Below are positions 1-8,493 of a stretch of 64,000 nucleotides of DNA, piece by piece. This DNA is from Leishmania martiniquensis. Lineage: Eukaryota > Euglenozoa > Kinetoplastea > Trypanosomatida > Trypanosomatidae. The notes beneath the pieces are model-generated. The model was given only the letters and a program-made list of their open reading frames with translations. It searched no databases and was not told the DNA's origin. Each line of letters begins with the position of its first letter. Position 1 is the stretch's first letter. The position numbers and the translations under genes were made by a program. The stretch is taken from NCBI RefSeq assembly GCF_017916325.1, contig NC_090157.1, positions 241,001-305,000 of the forward strand, written 5' to 3'.

Positions 1-3000
1 ACCAGGGCCGTAGATCCAGCGGCAGAGCTGCTCGCCGCACCCACGTGCGCCGACACGACGTCCGCCCAGTGCAGAACCGAAAGTCGAAGTGCGAAGGCCA
101 GCGAGGAGGGGCCATGTTGCACCTCCCTTGCACCACACCACAGAAAGCACCAAGACGCGCCCACAGCAGCGCCTGCACCTCGAGTCGTATCACCAAACGC
201 AATCCACCCACATGGACTGACTACGGGAAGTCGCTGCAGGCGCAGTACCCATGTTGCAGCGGGGGTAACGCCACCCGCAGTGGCTGGAACAGCAGCGGGA
301 ACGCGTTCTTTGCCGTCCTCACGCTCCGGGAGGTCGGGTACGTCCGTGCGAAGGTCCCGTACCGTCATCACCGCTCCAGTGGAGAGGTCCACAACGCCAA
401 CAAGCGATCCGACGGCGAGGACAAGAAGCACTGTGCCTGTGGCCGCCGTCTCCGCCACCGCTTTCGTCGGCAGGCCTGCAGGCGGTTGCTGATGTCCCGG
501 CCATTTCAGCGCGCCCTCGTTCGGCGTCATAATCACTTTCAGATGCACAGCATCGGCACCGGCACCGCAGTTCAGCAGCGACTCGAGAAACAGCCGCTTC
601 AGCGGCACAGCGGCGTTGTCCTCATAGCCCCAGCAAAGGGCTCCAAGATGCACCACCGCGCCCTCGCCACTGGGTAGGCCACCAGTGGCCGAAGCCGCAT
701 CACGGGAGCGGGAGACGCATCTCCAGCCAACAACATCACCGCTGCGCAGCAGTGCCACCGCATCCATCTCCCTCACATGCGACGGCAGTGACGACTTGAA
801 TGATGCAGCGGTGGTCGCTGGGCATGGATCTCGTCCAGCAAGGCCATCGACTTCGCCTTCGTACAAGTCGCCGGCCAGCCACGCAACTGCAACAGGCACC
901 ACACCATCATTCACACTCGCCCCTAGCCTTCCTGCAGCCACTGAGAGCGTTGGCGTGTGCGACAGAAGATCGAAGGGGGTCGTGAGCGTGTCAGCGGCGC
1001 TTAGGCTATGGAGAAGACCCGAGAAGGCGGAAGGCAACACGACTCGAGTGCAGCTACCCAATGCCCACGGGCAGGGGCCCGCGAACGCAGTCGACGGCTC
1101 GGACAGCGGCGCAGTCGCACTCGAGCTTGGCCTACCTTCCTTCGCCGCAACACCCAAGGCGGTGCTCGTCGCCCCGGCAACGGCTGCCGCGCGACCACCC
1201 AAAACATCAGTTCCGTTCACATCTGAAGAGCACAGCCGAAGCTCAAAGACGCCCTCGAGGACAGTGTGGTAGGGCGTATTCGCCTCATGCCCGATGGTGT
1301 CGTCGGCATGAGGCGTTGTGGCGTATCCGCACACAAGGCAGCTGATGTCGCTGGCTGTTACTTCGGGGTTCGCTGCTGTAGACCGCCAGCAGAGAATCCG
1401 CGCAAACATCTGCAGAGGTGCGTTGCGCAAAGGTCGCGGCAGCGACTCAAAGGACGCCGCTGATGAGCGCAGTGCATGTAAAACATGCACAGAGAAGCTC
1501 CAGTGTTCGTCAGCAGTCATGCCGCTGTTGCGGCAGACGCTGTCGCTGCGACGGCCGTCAGTCACCATTGGCATCGCTCGCGTCCACTGCGCCTGAATGG
1601 TGATGACAACAGCGCTGCAGCAGTGCGCCCTCGCCTCTGGAGGTGCCAAGGGCTTCTCAAAAAGAAGAGCACACACGCGCGCAACCGTTCGCCTCTCTCC
1701 TTGACTGCCGCACCTTGTCAGGTCTACAGATGTACGGGAGCCGTCGCCCCTGCGAGCGGTCATGATGCGTGGTTCCAGAAAGGCTGTCTGCGCATCATCT
1801 ACGTAGCCGTCCAGTTTGCACCGCGCCTCTTCGCCGTTGGGACCATAAAGAACGAAGGCGAAGACACTTGAGCTGCGAGCCATGTTGAGGTCACCCTGCG
1901 CCCTAGTGGCACGCTGAAGTGGTGCGCGTTCTCCTGTGCGCGCCGCACCGTCCCTCACGAGCGGCGCGTCAGCCGCAGTCCCTCCTCCGTGCTCACGGCC
2001 ATCGACGGCGGCAGCAATACTGCGATAAAGGCTACTCGTCGCGTATGGCTGCTGCGCTGGACGCTGAAACACGCCGAGGAGCACCGCGGCCGCATCCGTG
2101 GAGGAGTGGATTGCGGCGCGAAACCTTCGCCCAGCCGAGGGCGCGGAGGCCGTCGGAGCCGTAGCGGATCGCTTATTCGTGGTGGAGGGAGCAGTCTGGG
2201 AAGGCGAGCGCAGACTGGCAAGCGCCGTGGCAAAGAGAAAATGCGGGTGAGCGAGGGAAAGTCCGCGCACGGACCACGGCCCCTCCAGCAGACGCCCCGC
2301 CACTATCGTTGGCGTCCTGTGGGGGGTGGCGGCAGCAGGATCAGTGGCGGCGCTCAGCTGGTCGCCCTCTTCCTTGAGGTAGCACACGGCCAGCGAGTCC
2401 AAGCATGGCTCAATGGGGCCACCGCTGGCGACGAAAGTGCGACGCGATGGCGTGATTGGGGCCGCATAAAGCACGGCTAGGAGTGGGTACGATTGCTTAA
2501 AGTCAGCTGTCCCGGGCAGCCACTGAAGGCTGCGCACGCTGGCATACGGCAGGATGCCAAATGATGAAGCGGAGCTGCGAAAGTCTCTGCTCGACGGTGA
2601 CGGCGGCCACGCGAGGCGCAGCAGCTCACTTATGTCAAAGATGGCTTGAGCGTGCAGTCGCCACTCACCGGCGGCCACAGACGCCTTCTGTAGGCACCCG
2701 CCGCAGCCGCGGAGACTGGCATACCGCGCAACAGGGTGCGCACAAGACGAAGAAGGGAGGGTCGGGAAGGAAGACGCGACGGTTGGGCTGCACCACACAA
2801 CAAGCAGCTCCAGCAGCGACTTGCTGCCGTCACCTATGGCATCTGCAGAGGCTTCGCTGCGTGCAGTGAGTGGCAGCGTCCGCACGAGCGAGCTCACGAG
2901 AGGAGCCCCAGTAGCCCATGTCTGCTGGCAAGTCCAGCCCCCAACCGCGTCGGTGCCGGGCCGCGGCGCCGACGTTGGTGACGGGGTAGACGGAATCCAC

Positions 3001-3854
3001 ACGCAGCCGCTCAACTGCACCGACCACTCCGCTGGCGGCGAGTGGCGCGTGAGCTTGTATGTCGCCAAGGCGGCACATCCGCAATCAAAGCAGCACAGCA
3101 CTTCCGCCAAGAGGACAGTAGCGGACGAGGCATCGTGCGTCATCGCAACCAATGTTGCCGCGTGTGCTGCGCCAGGGGAGCATTGCCAAGCCTCCTGCCG
3201 TACTAAGTGGAGTGCCACCAAATGGTCACCAGAGAAGCGGGTTGGGGAACGCTGGGAAGAAGTTGCTGGCGCTCCAGCGGCACGGCCTGCGGGAGATGCT
3301 TTGGCGGCTGCTTCGCCACGCAGTAAAGAATACATGAGCTGGGAGGCCCGAAGGGCCGCCGTGGAGCTGCTTTGGGTGTCTGATACTGACGCTGCAGCGG
3401 CTGCGGAGTGCTCGACGGGCAAGCAAAAATTCGATGCGTGCGAACGAGCGGTGGCCAGAGTCGATGCAGCGCCCGCATCACCAGCGGACGCGGCCGCCCG
3501 GCGGCACGCAGAGCACCCCTCGCACCCGTCGTGTGCACTGAGTGCGAGGTCCGACCCACGCGAGCCTCCCAATGAGCACGCGTAGAGAGCCGCGCGAATG
3601 GCTCTTTGGGGCGTGGCAACGGAAGACGAAGGTCTCGGCCCACGAGGATCGGCCTCTGAAGACCCATGGGCGGTCTTGCCAAAGGAGAAGAGCGCGACGT
3701 CGAAAGAGCTGTGTCGCGCAGAGCCGGTGCCCGCAGCGGAGGCGATGGCAAAGACCAGCGTATAGCCGTCGGCCGCGCAAACGGCGTGGATCAAGTGCGC
3801 ACCGCCGCCAGAGCCGACACTGTTGGTCGGCGCGGTGGAGCCGACGAGGAGCAT
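1..3854 (-). CDS. Large unrecognised protein, 3' end outside the window
   Basis: A single minus-strand frame is open from an ATG at 3854 to the left edge, 1284 codons with no stop, and it runs out of the window. Codons are strongly GC-ending, as expected for Leishmania coding DNA, while the plus-strand ORFs over the same stretch are short and fragmented. The protein is rich in Ala, Ser and Thr with scattered Cys, and has hydrophobic strand-like stretches (for example LLVLAVGSLVGVVDLSTG near residue 1145) that recall beta-propeller blades, but I see no diagnostic motif and do not recognise the family. A pyrimidine-rich leader and an AG at 3879-3880 precede the start. Oddly, another ATG at 3859 lies out of frame and opens a 22-codon reading frame overlapping the start. 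The call as coding is secure; the function is unknown. Confidence 0.8.
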   Translation of the reverse strand, partial: MLLVGSTAPTNSVGSGGGAHLIHAVCAADGYTLVFAIASAAGTGSARHSSFDVALFSFGKTAHGSSEADPRGPRPSSSVATPQRAIRAALYACSLGGSRGSDLALSAHDGCEGCSACRRAAASAGDAGAASTLATARSHASNFCLPVEHSAAAAASVSDTQSSSTAALRASQLMYSLLRGEAAAKASPAGRAAGAPATSSQRSPTRFSGDHLVALHLVRQEAWQCSPGAAHAATLVAMTHDASSATVLLAEVLCCFDCGCAALATYKLTRHSPPAEWSVQLSGCVWIPSTPSPTSAPRPGTDAVGGWTCQQTWATGAPLVSSLVRTLPLTARSEASADAIGDGSKSLLELLVVWCSPTVASSFPTLPSSSCAHPVARYASLRGCGGCLQKASVAAGEWRLHAQAIFDISELLRLAWPPSPSSRDFRSSASSFGILPYASVRSLQWLPGTADFKQSYPLLAVLYAAPITPSRRTFVASGGPIEPCLDSLAVCYLKEEGDQLSAATDPAAATPHRTPTIVAGRLLEGPWSVRGLSLAHPHFLFATALASLRSPSQTAPSTTNKRSATAPTASAPSAGRRFRAAIHSSTDAAAVLLGVFQRPAQQPYATSSLYRSIAAAVDGREHGGGTAADAPLVRDGAARTGERAPLQRATRAQGDLNMARSSSVFAFVLYGPNGEEARCKLDGYVDDAQTAFLEPRIMTARRGDGSRTSVDLTRCGSQGERRTVARVCALLFEKPLAPPEARAHCCSAVVITIQAQWTRAMPMVTDGRRSDSVCRNSGMTADEHWSFSVHVLHALRSSAASFESLPRPLRNAPLQMFARILCWRSTAANPEVTASDISCLVCGYATTPHADDTIGHEANTPYHTVLEGVFELRLCSSDVNGTDVLGGRAAAVAGATSTALGVAAKEGRPSSSATAPLSEPSTAFAGPCPWALGSCTRVVLPSAFSGLLHSLSAADTLTTPFDLLSHTPTLSVAAGRLGASVNDGVVPVAVAWLAGDLYEGEVDGLAGRDPCPATTAASFKSSLPSHVREMDAVALLRSGDVVGWRCVSRSRDAASATGGLPSGEGAVVHLGALCWGYEDNAAVPLKRLFLESLLNCGAGADAVHLKVIMTPNEGALKWPGHQQPPAGLPTKAVAETAATGTVLLVLAVGSLVGVVDLSTGAVMTVRDLRTDVPDLPEREDGKERVPAAVPATAGGVTPAATWVLRLQRLPVVSPCGWIAFGDTTRGAGAAVGASWCFLWCGAREVQHGPSSLAFALRLSVLHWADVVSAHVGAASSSAAGSTAL

Positions 3855-3878
3855 TTCATGTAGAAATGCGTCGCCCCT

Positions 3879-3880
3879 CT
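3879..3880 (-). promoter_or_regulatory. Predicted trans-splice acceptor AG of the large left-edge gene
   Basis: On the minus strand a long C/T-rich stretch (about 3910-3985) is followed by TACGCAG, with the AG 25 bases before the ATG at 3854. Other AGs nearby, such as the one after CATC, could be used instead. This is inferred from the pattern only. Confidence 0.4.
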
Positions 3881-4696
3881 GCGTAGCAAAGGTGCTGTGC
3901 GAAGACTGATGACAGCGAGAGTCTTTGCGCGTGTGGGGGACAAGCGAGAGAAAGATTGAGGGGGAGGGGGGTGGGAGAAGCAGGCGGTGGCGAGTGCTTT
4001 TTTTTCGTCAGGTATCCAAAGCACTCGCAAAAGGGCGCGTGGCTTCGAAGCTGCCTGTGAATCGTACCAAGAGGAAACGTGGGCATGCCTAGTTTGTACC
4101 ACATTAAGCAGAAAACACAGCGACGCCGACGAGATTCGCCGTGAATGCGTTCCTATAGCCGGCCCTTCTGTGTCGGTGAGCACATGTCTGCGTGGCGCGC
4201 ATCACCATTACTAGAGGGAGAGAGAAAAACCGGTGATAGTAGCCGTGAGCAAGGCAGGTGTAGAAGGACGAAGACAGCCACGTAGCGTGACCACCACCAT
4301 CGCTGGCACAGTACACAGCACCCCCCCCTTACACACACACGCCTCTTCTCCTGCACTTGCATGCCCTCCGCTCTTTTCGCTTTGGTGTGCGTTTGAGCGG
4401 GGACAGAGAGAGAGATGGCGAGGGGTGGGGTGGGGAGGGGGCGCTTATCCCTCCCTCATTTTCTTTTAATTCGCAGCCCCTTCGGCATCAGTTCATAAAT
4501 ACTTCGTCTCTTCTACGCTCGCAGCACTCCAGCGAAAGCGACACAGACAGACACAGAGAGAGGGAAGACTGGGGAAGGAAGTCGCTCAACACTGCAGGGC
4601 CCTCAGTCCTCCTCCCGCGAAGTTGCCTAGACCGACACCCACACCTATACCGGCGCACCGGCCGTTGAGCGATGCGCACATCAACGACGACGGCAA

Positions 4697-4712
4697 ATAT
4701 ATATATATATAT
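4697..4712. repeat. (AT)8 microsatellite
   Basis: Eight perfect AT dinucleotides in the intergenic region, unusual in this GC-rich window. Confidence 0.9.
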
Positions 4713-4816
4713 CGAAGAAAAAAAACAGTCATCCAAAGGGAAGAGGAGGTGCGGCATATCGGCAGCAACCAAAGCGGCGTCTCCGGCGCTATCGTGTGGA
4801 CAGGCTACACGCACCC

Positions 4817-4842
4817 GCACACGCACACACACACACGCACAC
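4817..4842. repeat. (CA)n microsatellite
   Basis: CA-dinucleotide run with G interruptions in the presumed 3' UTR of the 512-aa gene. On the transcribed strand it is GT-rich, typical of Leishmania intergenic DNA. Confidence 0.8.
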
Positions 4843-5262
4843 GGTGAGTGTGTAAGTCAGAGAGAGCTTGCGCACCACGGCCCCCAGATGCGATCGGCGT
4901 GCCGTGGATACGAAAGCGCCCTAATGCGTGTGTGCGCGCTCGGCCTTCCGGACGGCGCTGCTTCTCACATTTTGACCTGAGCCTCTGTGACGATATGGGC
5001 CAACCAGCAGTGCCCCGTAGACGCACCACGAACGACGGTGGGAGAGGCACGGGAGAGCGAAGGGCGAAGCAATGCACGGGACCGCGCGGCGCACACACGC
5101 ACACGCCGACGCACATCCGCGCACAAACACGGAGAATGGTGTGCTCGATGGCGCGCGTTACCAACGAGGGCAACGCTTCGTGCCCCGTACTGTCGCACGT
5201 CGCACGTTCCCCTTCTCTTTGGGTGCCCCTCGCTCTGTCCTTATCCCACTCCCTGTCGACTT

Positions 5263-6801
5263 CTAGGCGGCCGCGGCAGCGCTACCGGCAGCGAGCGCAG
5301 GAACGCAACGGTACGCCTCGTTAAAAGGCTCCTTCAGAAGAGTCGACAGTTCATCAGACAGGGTCAGTACCTCCAAGCCAACAGCGCGAACGTCCATGGA
5401 GTGGCTGCCAGCGCTGGCCGGGATAGTGACGCTGATTTGGTACTCCAGCCGCGGATCCTCCTCCTCGTCCCGTAGCACAATGAGCGGCTGTCGCCTCGTC
5501 TCTCGCACAGCGATGGCGATGCCCCTCTCGTTCAGCCGCTCGAAGTGGCGCGTCTCGTTTTCAGATAAGTACACGAGTTGGCCGTTCTCCGGCGGCAGCA
5601 CATCACTCACGTCGTCATCCGCGAGCTCGATGATGGGGATGCGGGCGTACGTCTCGCAGTCCTGGGCACTGACGGCGGGGCGTGAGCGTAGCAGAATGCG
5701 GCAGTCTGGCCGCTCCACCGAGGTGCAGAAGGCCGTCTGCACGTCCACCCACTCTCCGTACACCCCCTCCACCTTCATGTGCTCGTTCAGCACCACCTCT
5801 AGCTTGTCCTTGGCGCGCTTGATGCCGCCCTCGTAGGTGAGACGCGCGTTCTTGCTGACGGGCTGAAATCCACGCTCCTGCAAAAACGCCTCCACAAGGG
5901 GAACGGCGCTCTCCGGCGCTGTGGAGACCCACGTGTACGGCTTCGTCAGCTGGAGCCGCTGCTGTAGCGTGTAGGCGGAGACGACAGCCTCGCTGTAGCG
6001 CATCGCCGCAGGAGTCAAGAGCAGTTTTCCGATCTCGACGGTCAGCTCCCCATCCATTCGAAGGTTGCTCATGTTTAGCAGACACCACTGGAGCACCTTG
6101 CTGTAACGCGTCTGCAGGGCTCCGGCCGCATCGGATGAGGAGAGGGTGTAGCACTCTGTGTTGGCCGGAAATCCCGGGAAGGTGGACGTATTGACGCGAC
6201 GGACAACGGCTTCAGCACAACTGCCTGTCGTAAGCAGCTGAAACGCCTTGGGAACCATGTTGGCGGTTCCTTTATAGAAGCCTGCCTGAGCCAAATCCAG
6301 CAGCGGCTCTGGCTGAGTCGTGCCAGCGCCAGCCCAGTTGCCATAGCCCTGCTCATTCTCTCTGCCGGCGCCTTCCGCAGCCCCCGCGGCCGCAGAGGCG
6401 CTGCCGCGCTGCTCAGCACTGTCCTTTTTGTGCAGATATTCTTCCATACGTCGCACGACTGCCGCTTTCTTTGCCGTCGGGTCGACAGTGATGCCGACAT
6501 CGGCCAGAAAATCGCGCATCTGAGCCACCTGCAGCGAGAACAGGTTGCCTTCATTCCACAGCTGCCACACCTCTTCGTACTTCACCTTTACCATCTTGTT
6601 ACTAAGCGCCACATGTGGCCCGGAGGCACGGCAGTCGCCGGTGGTTGGGCCAGCGCTACTCTCGTACCGACGGGACACGCAAAGAGCAGCAGCGGTGACC
6701 GTCCGAGAGCACGTGCCACGGAAGTGGGCAGACTGCCATGAGGGCCCCTCACAGCTGCTTCGCAGCAGCAGCAGCAGCGCCCGTCTGTGCGAGCGCAGCA
6801 T
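5263..6801 (-). CDS. Mitochondrial protein with SAP-like segment, 512 aa
   Basis: The start at 6801 is an ATG nine bases below an AG (6811-6812). The first 45 or so residues (MLRSHRRALLLLLRSSCEGP and onward) are rich in Arg, Leu and Ser without acids, as in a mitochondrial presequence. Residues about 88-124 (SLQVAQMRDFLADVGI, then basic residues and RRMEEYL) resemble the two-helix SAP nucleic-acid-binding fold. A low-complexity Ala/Gly/Ser linker follows near 127-155, then about 350 residues of mixed alpha/beta sequence including ILLRSRPAVS and LEYQISVTIP. SAP-like plus a presequence suggests a role in mitochondrial RNA or kinetoplast DNA metabolism. A relation to the guide-RNA-binding proteins GAP1/GAP2 (RESC1/2) is only a guess. 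Coding status is secure, function tentative. Met70 is a possible alternative start lacking the presequence. Confidence 0.8.
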   Translation of the reverse strand: MLRSHRRALLLLLRSSCEGPSWQSAHFRGTCSRTVTAAALCVSRRYESSAGPTTGDCRASGPHVALSNKMVKVKYEEVWQLWNEGNLFSLQVAQMRDFLADVGITVDPTAKKAAVVRRMEEYLHKKDSAEQRGSASAAAGAAEGAGRENEQGYGNWAGAGTTQPEPLLDLAQAGFYKGTANMVPKAFQLLTTGSCAEAVVRRVNTSTFPGFPANTECYTLSSSDAAGALQTRYSKVLQWCLLNMSNLRMDGELTVEIGKLLLTPAAMRYSEAVVSAYTLQQRLQLTKPYTWVSTAPESAVPLVEAFLQERGFQPVSKNARLTYEGGIKRAKDKLEVVLNEHMKVEGVYGEWVDVQTAFCTSVERPDCRILLRSRPAVSAQDCETYARIPIIELADDDVSDVLPPENGQLVYLSENETRHFERLNERGIAIAVRETRRQPLIVLRDEEEDPRLEYQISVTIPASAGSHSMDVRAVGLEVLTLSDELSTLLKEPFNEAYRCVPALAAGSAAAAA

Positions 6802-6810
6802 GTGTATTTT

Positions 6811-6812
6811 CT
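6811..6812 (-). promoter_or_regulatory. Predicted trans-splice acceptor of the 512-aa gene
   Basis: The transcribed strand reads CGGTTCTCTAG, then nine bases, then the ATG at 6801. The pyrimidine tract is short, so this is a weaker prediction than the others. Confidence 0.35.
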
Positions 6813-8493
6813 AGAGAACCGCGGGCACGGTGTTTGTTAGGCGTGCGAACGTGTATGCGTGCGGGCGTGCGTGATCACATGCAAAAAAAAGGAGAGAACC
6901 GCGTGCTCTGAGATACCACAGCCAAGGACGCAAAGGCGCGTCGATGGATCAACGTCCGCCTTGTGTGCCCCGACCCTGCCTTGCACAGCGGTCACTCTTC
7001 ACTTTGGCGTTCTCGTTGCCGCGCAGACAGAAACCCTTGTCCTTTTCTTCGTTGACACGCCTCTCACAAGGAGCGCGTACTGTACGAAAGACCCTCGCCC
7101 GCGCACACGCGGACGGAGAGGCCGACAAGTCCTCTTGAGTATCAACGGCTGCGGAGAGGACGCGAGGCGACTCCCCAAACAAAAAAAAGGGATGAAGTTG
7201 TGGAGAGAAGCGCGTACTGGTGGTGTGGTCAGTCGGAGGAGGGCAAGGCGCCCAAGAAATGTGGATCTCGAGATACGGCAGCACGACAAGGGAGGGTCCC
7301 GCTTGCCAGTGCGAAGGCATGTGTGCGTTACGAGCAGGGAGGGGACCGGCATAGATGAAGGGAAAATGGGAGGCGATGCAGGCCGGGGGTCCGCGCCGCT
7401 GAGTCAGAAAGGGGAGAGGAGAATCCGCCACTGCACGTGCGGCGCAGTCCCCAAGTCTGCATGGGCTCGGCACATCACACTGATATCCCTTTTTCTTATT
7501 GCTGTGGGCGCTTCCCACACGCATCGTCGAGAGGTGAGGAAACCGAGAGAGCGATGGGAAGAGAGGCGGAGGAGGGGAGGGGTGGGGAGGGGGAATAGGG
7601 CACACGCGTGAGAGCTCTCCCGCCCTGCCGCACCCCCCTCACACACACACACACTTACCCTCTCCCGCTCTAGTGCAGTTCACCTCTTTTGCGCCCGTCT
7701 TCTGTGCGTTGGGAGCATTTTCATTGCTGTGTGTGCTTCTTTTCTTTTTTCGCATATATGTCGATGGCAATGTGACGTCAGCGAGAACGCCAACACCCGA
7801 AAACACTCCACCGAAGATGATGATGATGACAGAGGATCTATTGTTTCAACAGACTGGCAGTGATGGGCCCGTAGAACGGGGGGAGGGAGGGAGGGGCGAA
7901 GACAGGTATGGGTATGGATGTGTGACGGAGGAGACGGGGGGAAGGGAGGGGGGAGGGTAAATGAGTGTATCCACTGCTCTTGATGCCTCCCCCCTCTGTA
8001 GCATCCTCGCGCGCGCCACCCTTCGCCACCGCGTCTAGCTCCCTCCCCCTCCTCTTCCTTGACCAAGGCGCTTAACACGCTCTACAGGATGGCATGCTGG
8101 GAACAAAGGGCGAGGCAGCGATCGAGCAAGCGCGTGGGGATGGCCGAGGAAGAGGAGCACGGTAGCGAGGGGTGGGGGGCCGGCGGATGTCGCTCACGAG
8201 CGCACAGGGCAAGCCGCACGAAGATAGAAAAGGGGCGAAATGAAAAAAAAAGCGAAAGGGATGGCGCGTACGCGCGGACATACGGAATGCACAACTCGAG
8301 AGGCAGCCAAGACGGCTGACGATACCGGTAAACCCCCAACCGTTTCGCGCGCATAGAAGAGACGCCCGAGAGGGGAGACGGGGGAGACAAGCACGAGCGC
8401 AGAGATGCAGCGGAACAATGAGATGGATTGTAGGCGAACAGGAAGCGCAACACAGCTGATATACACACCTGTCGTCTGCCACACGAGCAGTCT
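6813..8493. other. Intergenic region, about 1.7 kb, no gene seen
   Basis: Presumed 3' UTR of the CCCH gene plus the leader of the 512-aa gene. It has long GA/CT-rich stretches (7540-7620, 7860-7960, 8030-8060 and around 8220-8250) and a CA run at 7640-7654. The ORFs here are low-complexity in every frame and I call none of them. Confidence 0.55.
7640..7654. repeat. (CA)n microsatellite
   Basis: Uninterrupted CA run of 15 bases in the intergenic region. Confidence 0.8.

Larger units (their letters stand above)
3881..5262. other. Intergenic region with microsatellites
   Basis: No credible gene is seen. The stretch should hold the 3' UTR of the 512-aa gene and the polypyrimidine leader of the next gene downstream. 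Its ORFs are short, low-complexity and translate simple C/A, G/A and C/T runs. It carries an (AT)8 run and a CA-rich microsatellite, listed separately. Confidence 0.6.

Noticed and set aside
45..3585. Plus-strand ORFs in the first 3.6 kb (for example 45-677 and 2821-3585)
   Set aside because: They are shadows of the continuous minus-strand frame that covers 1-3854.
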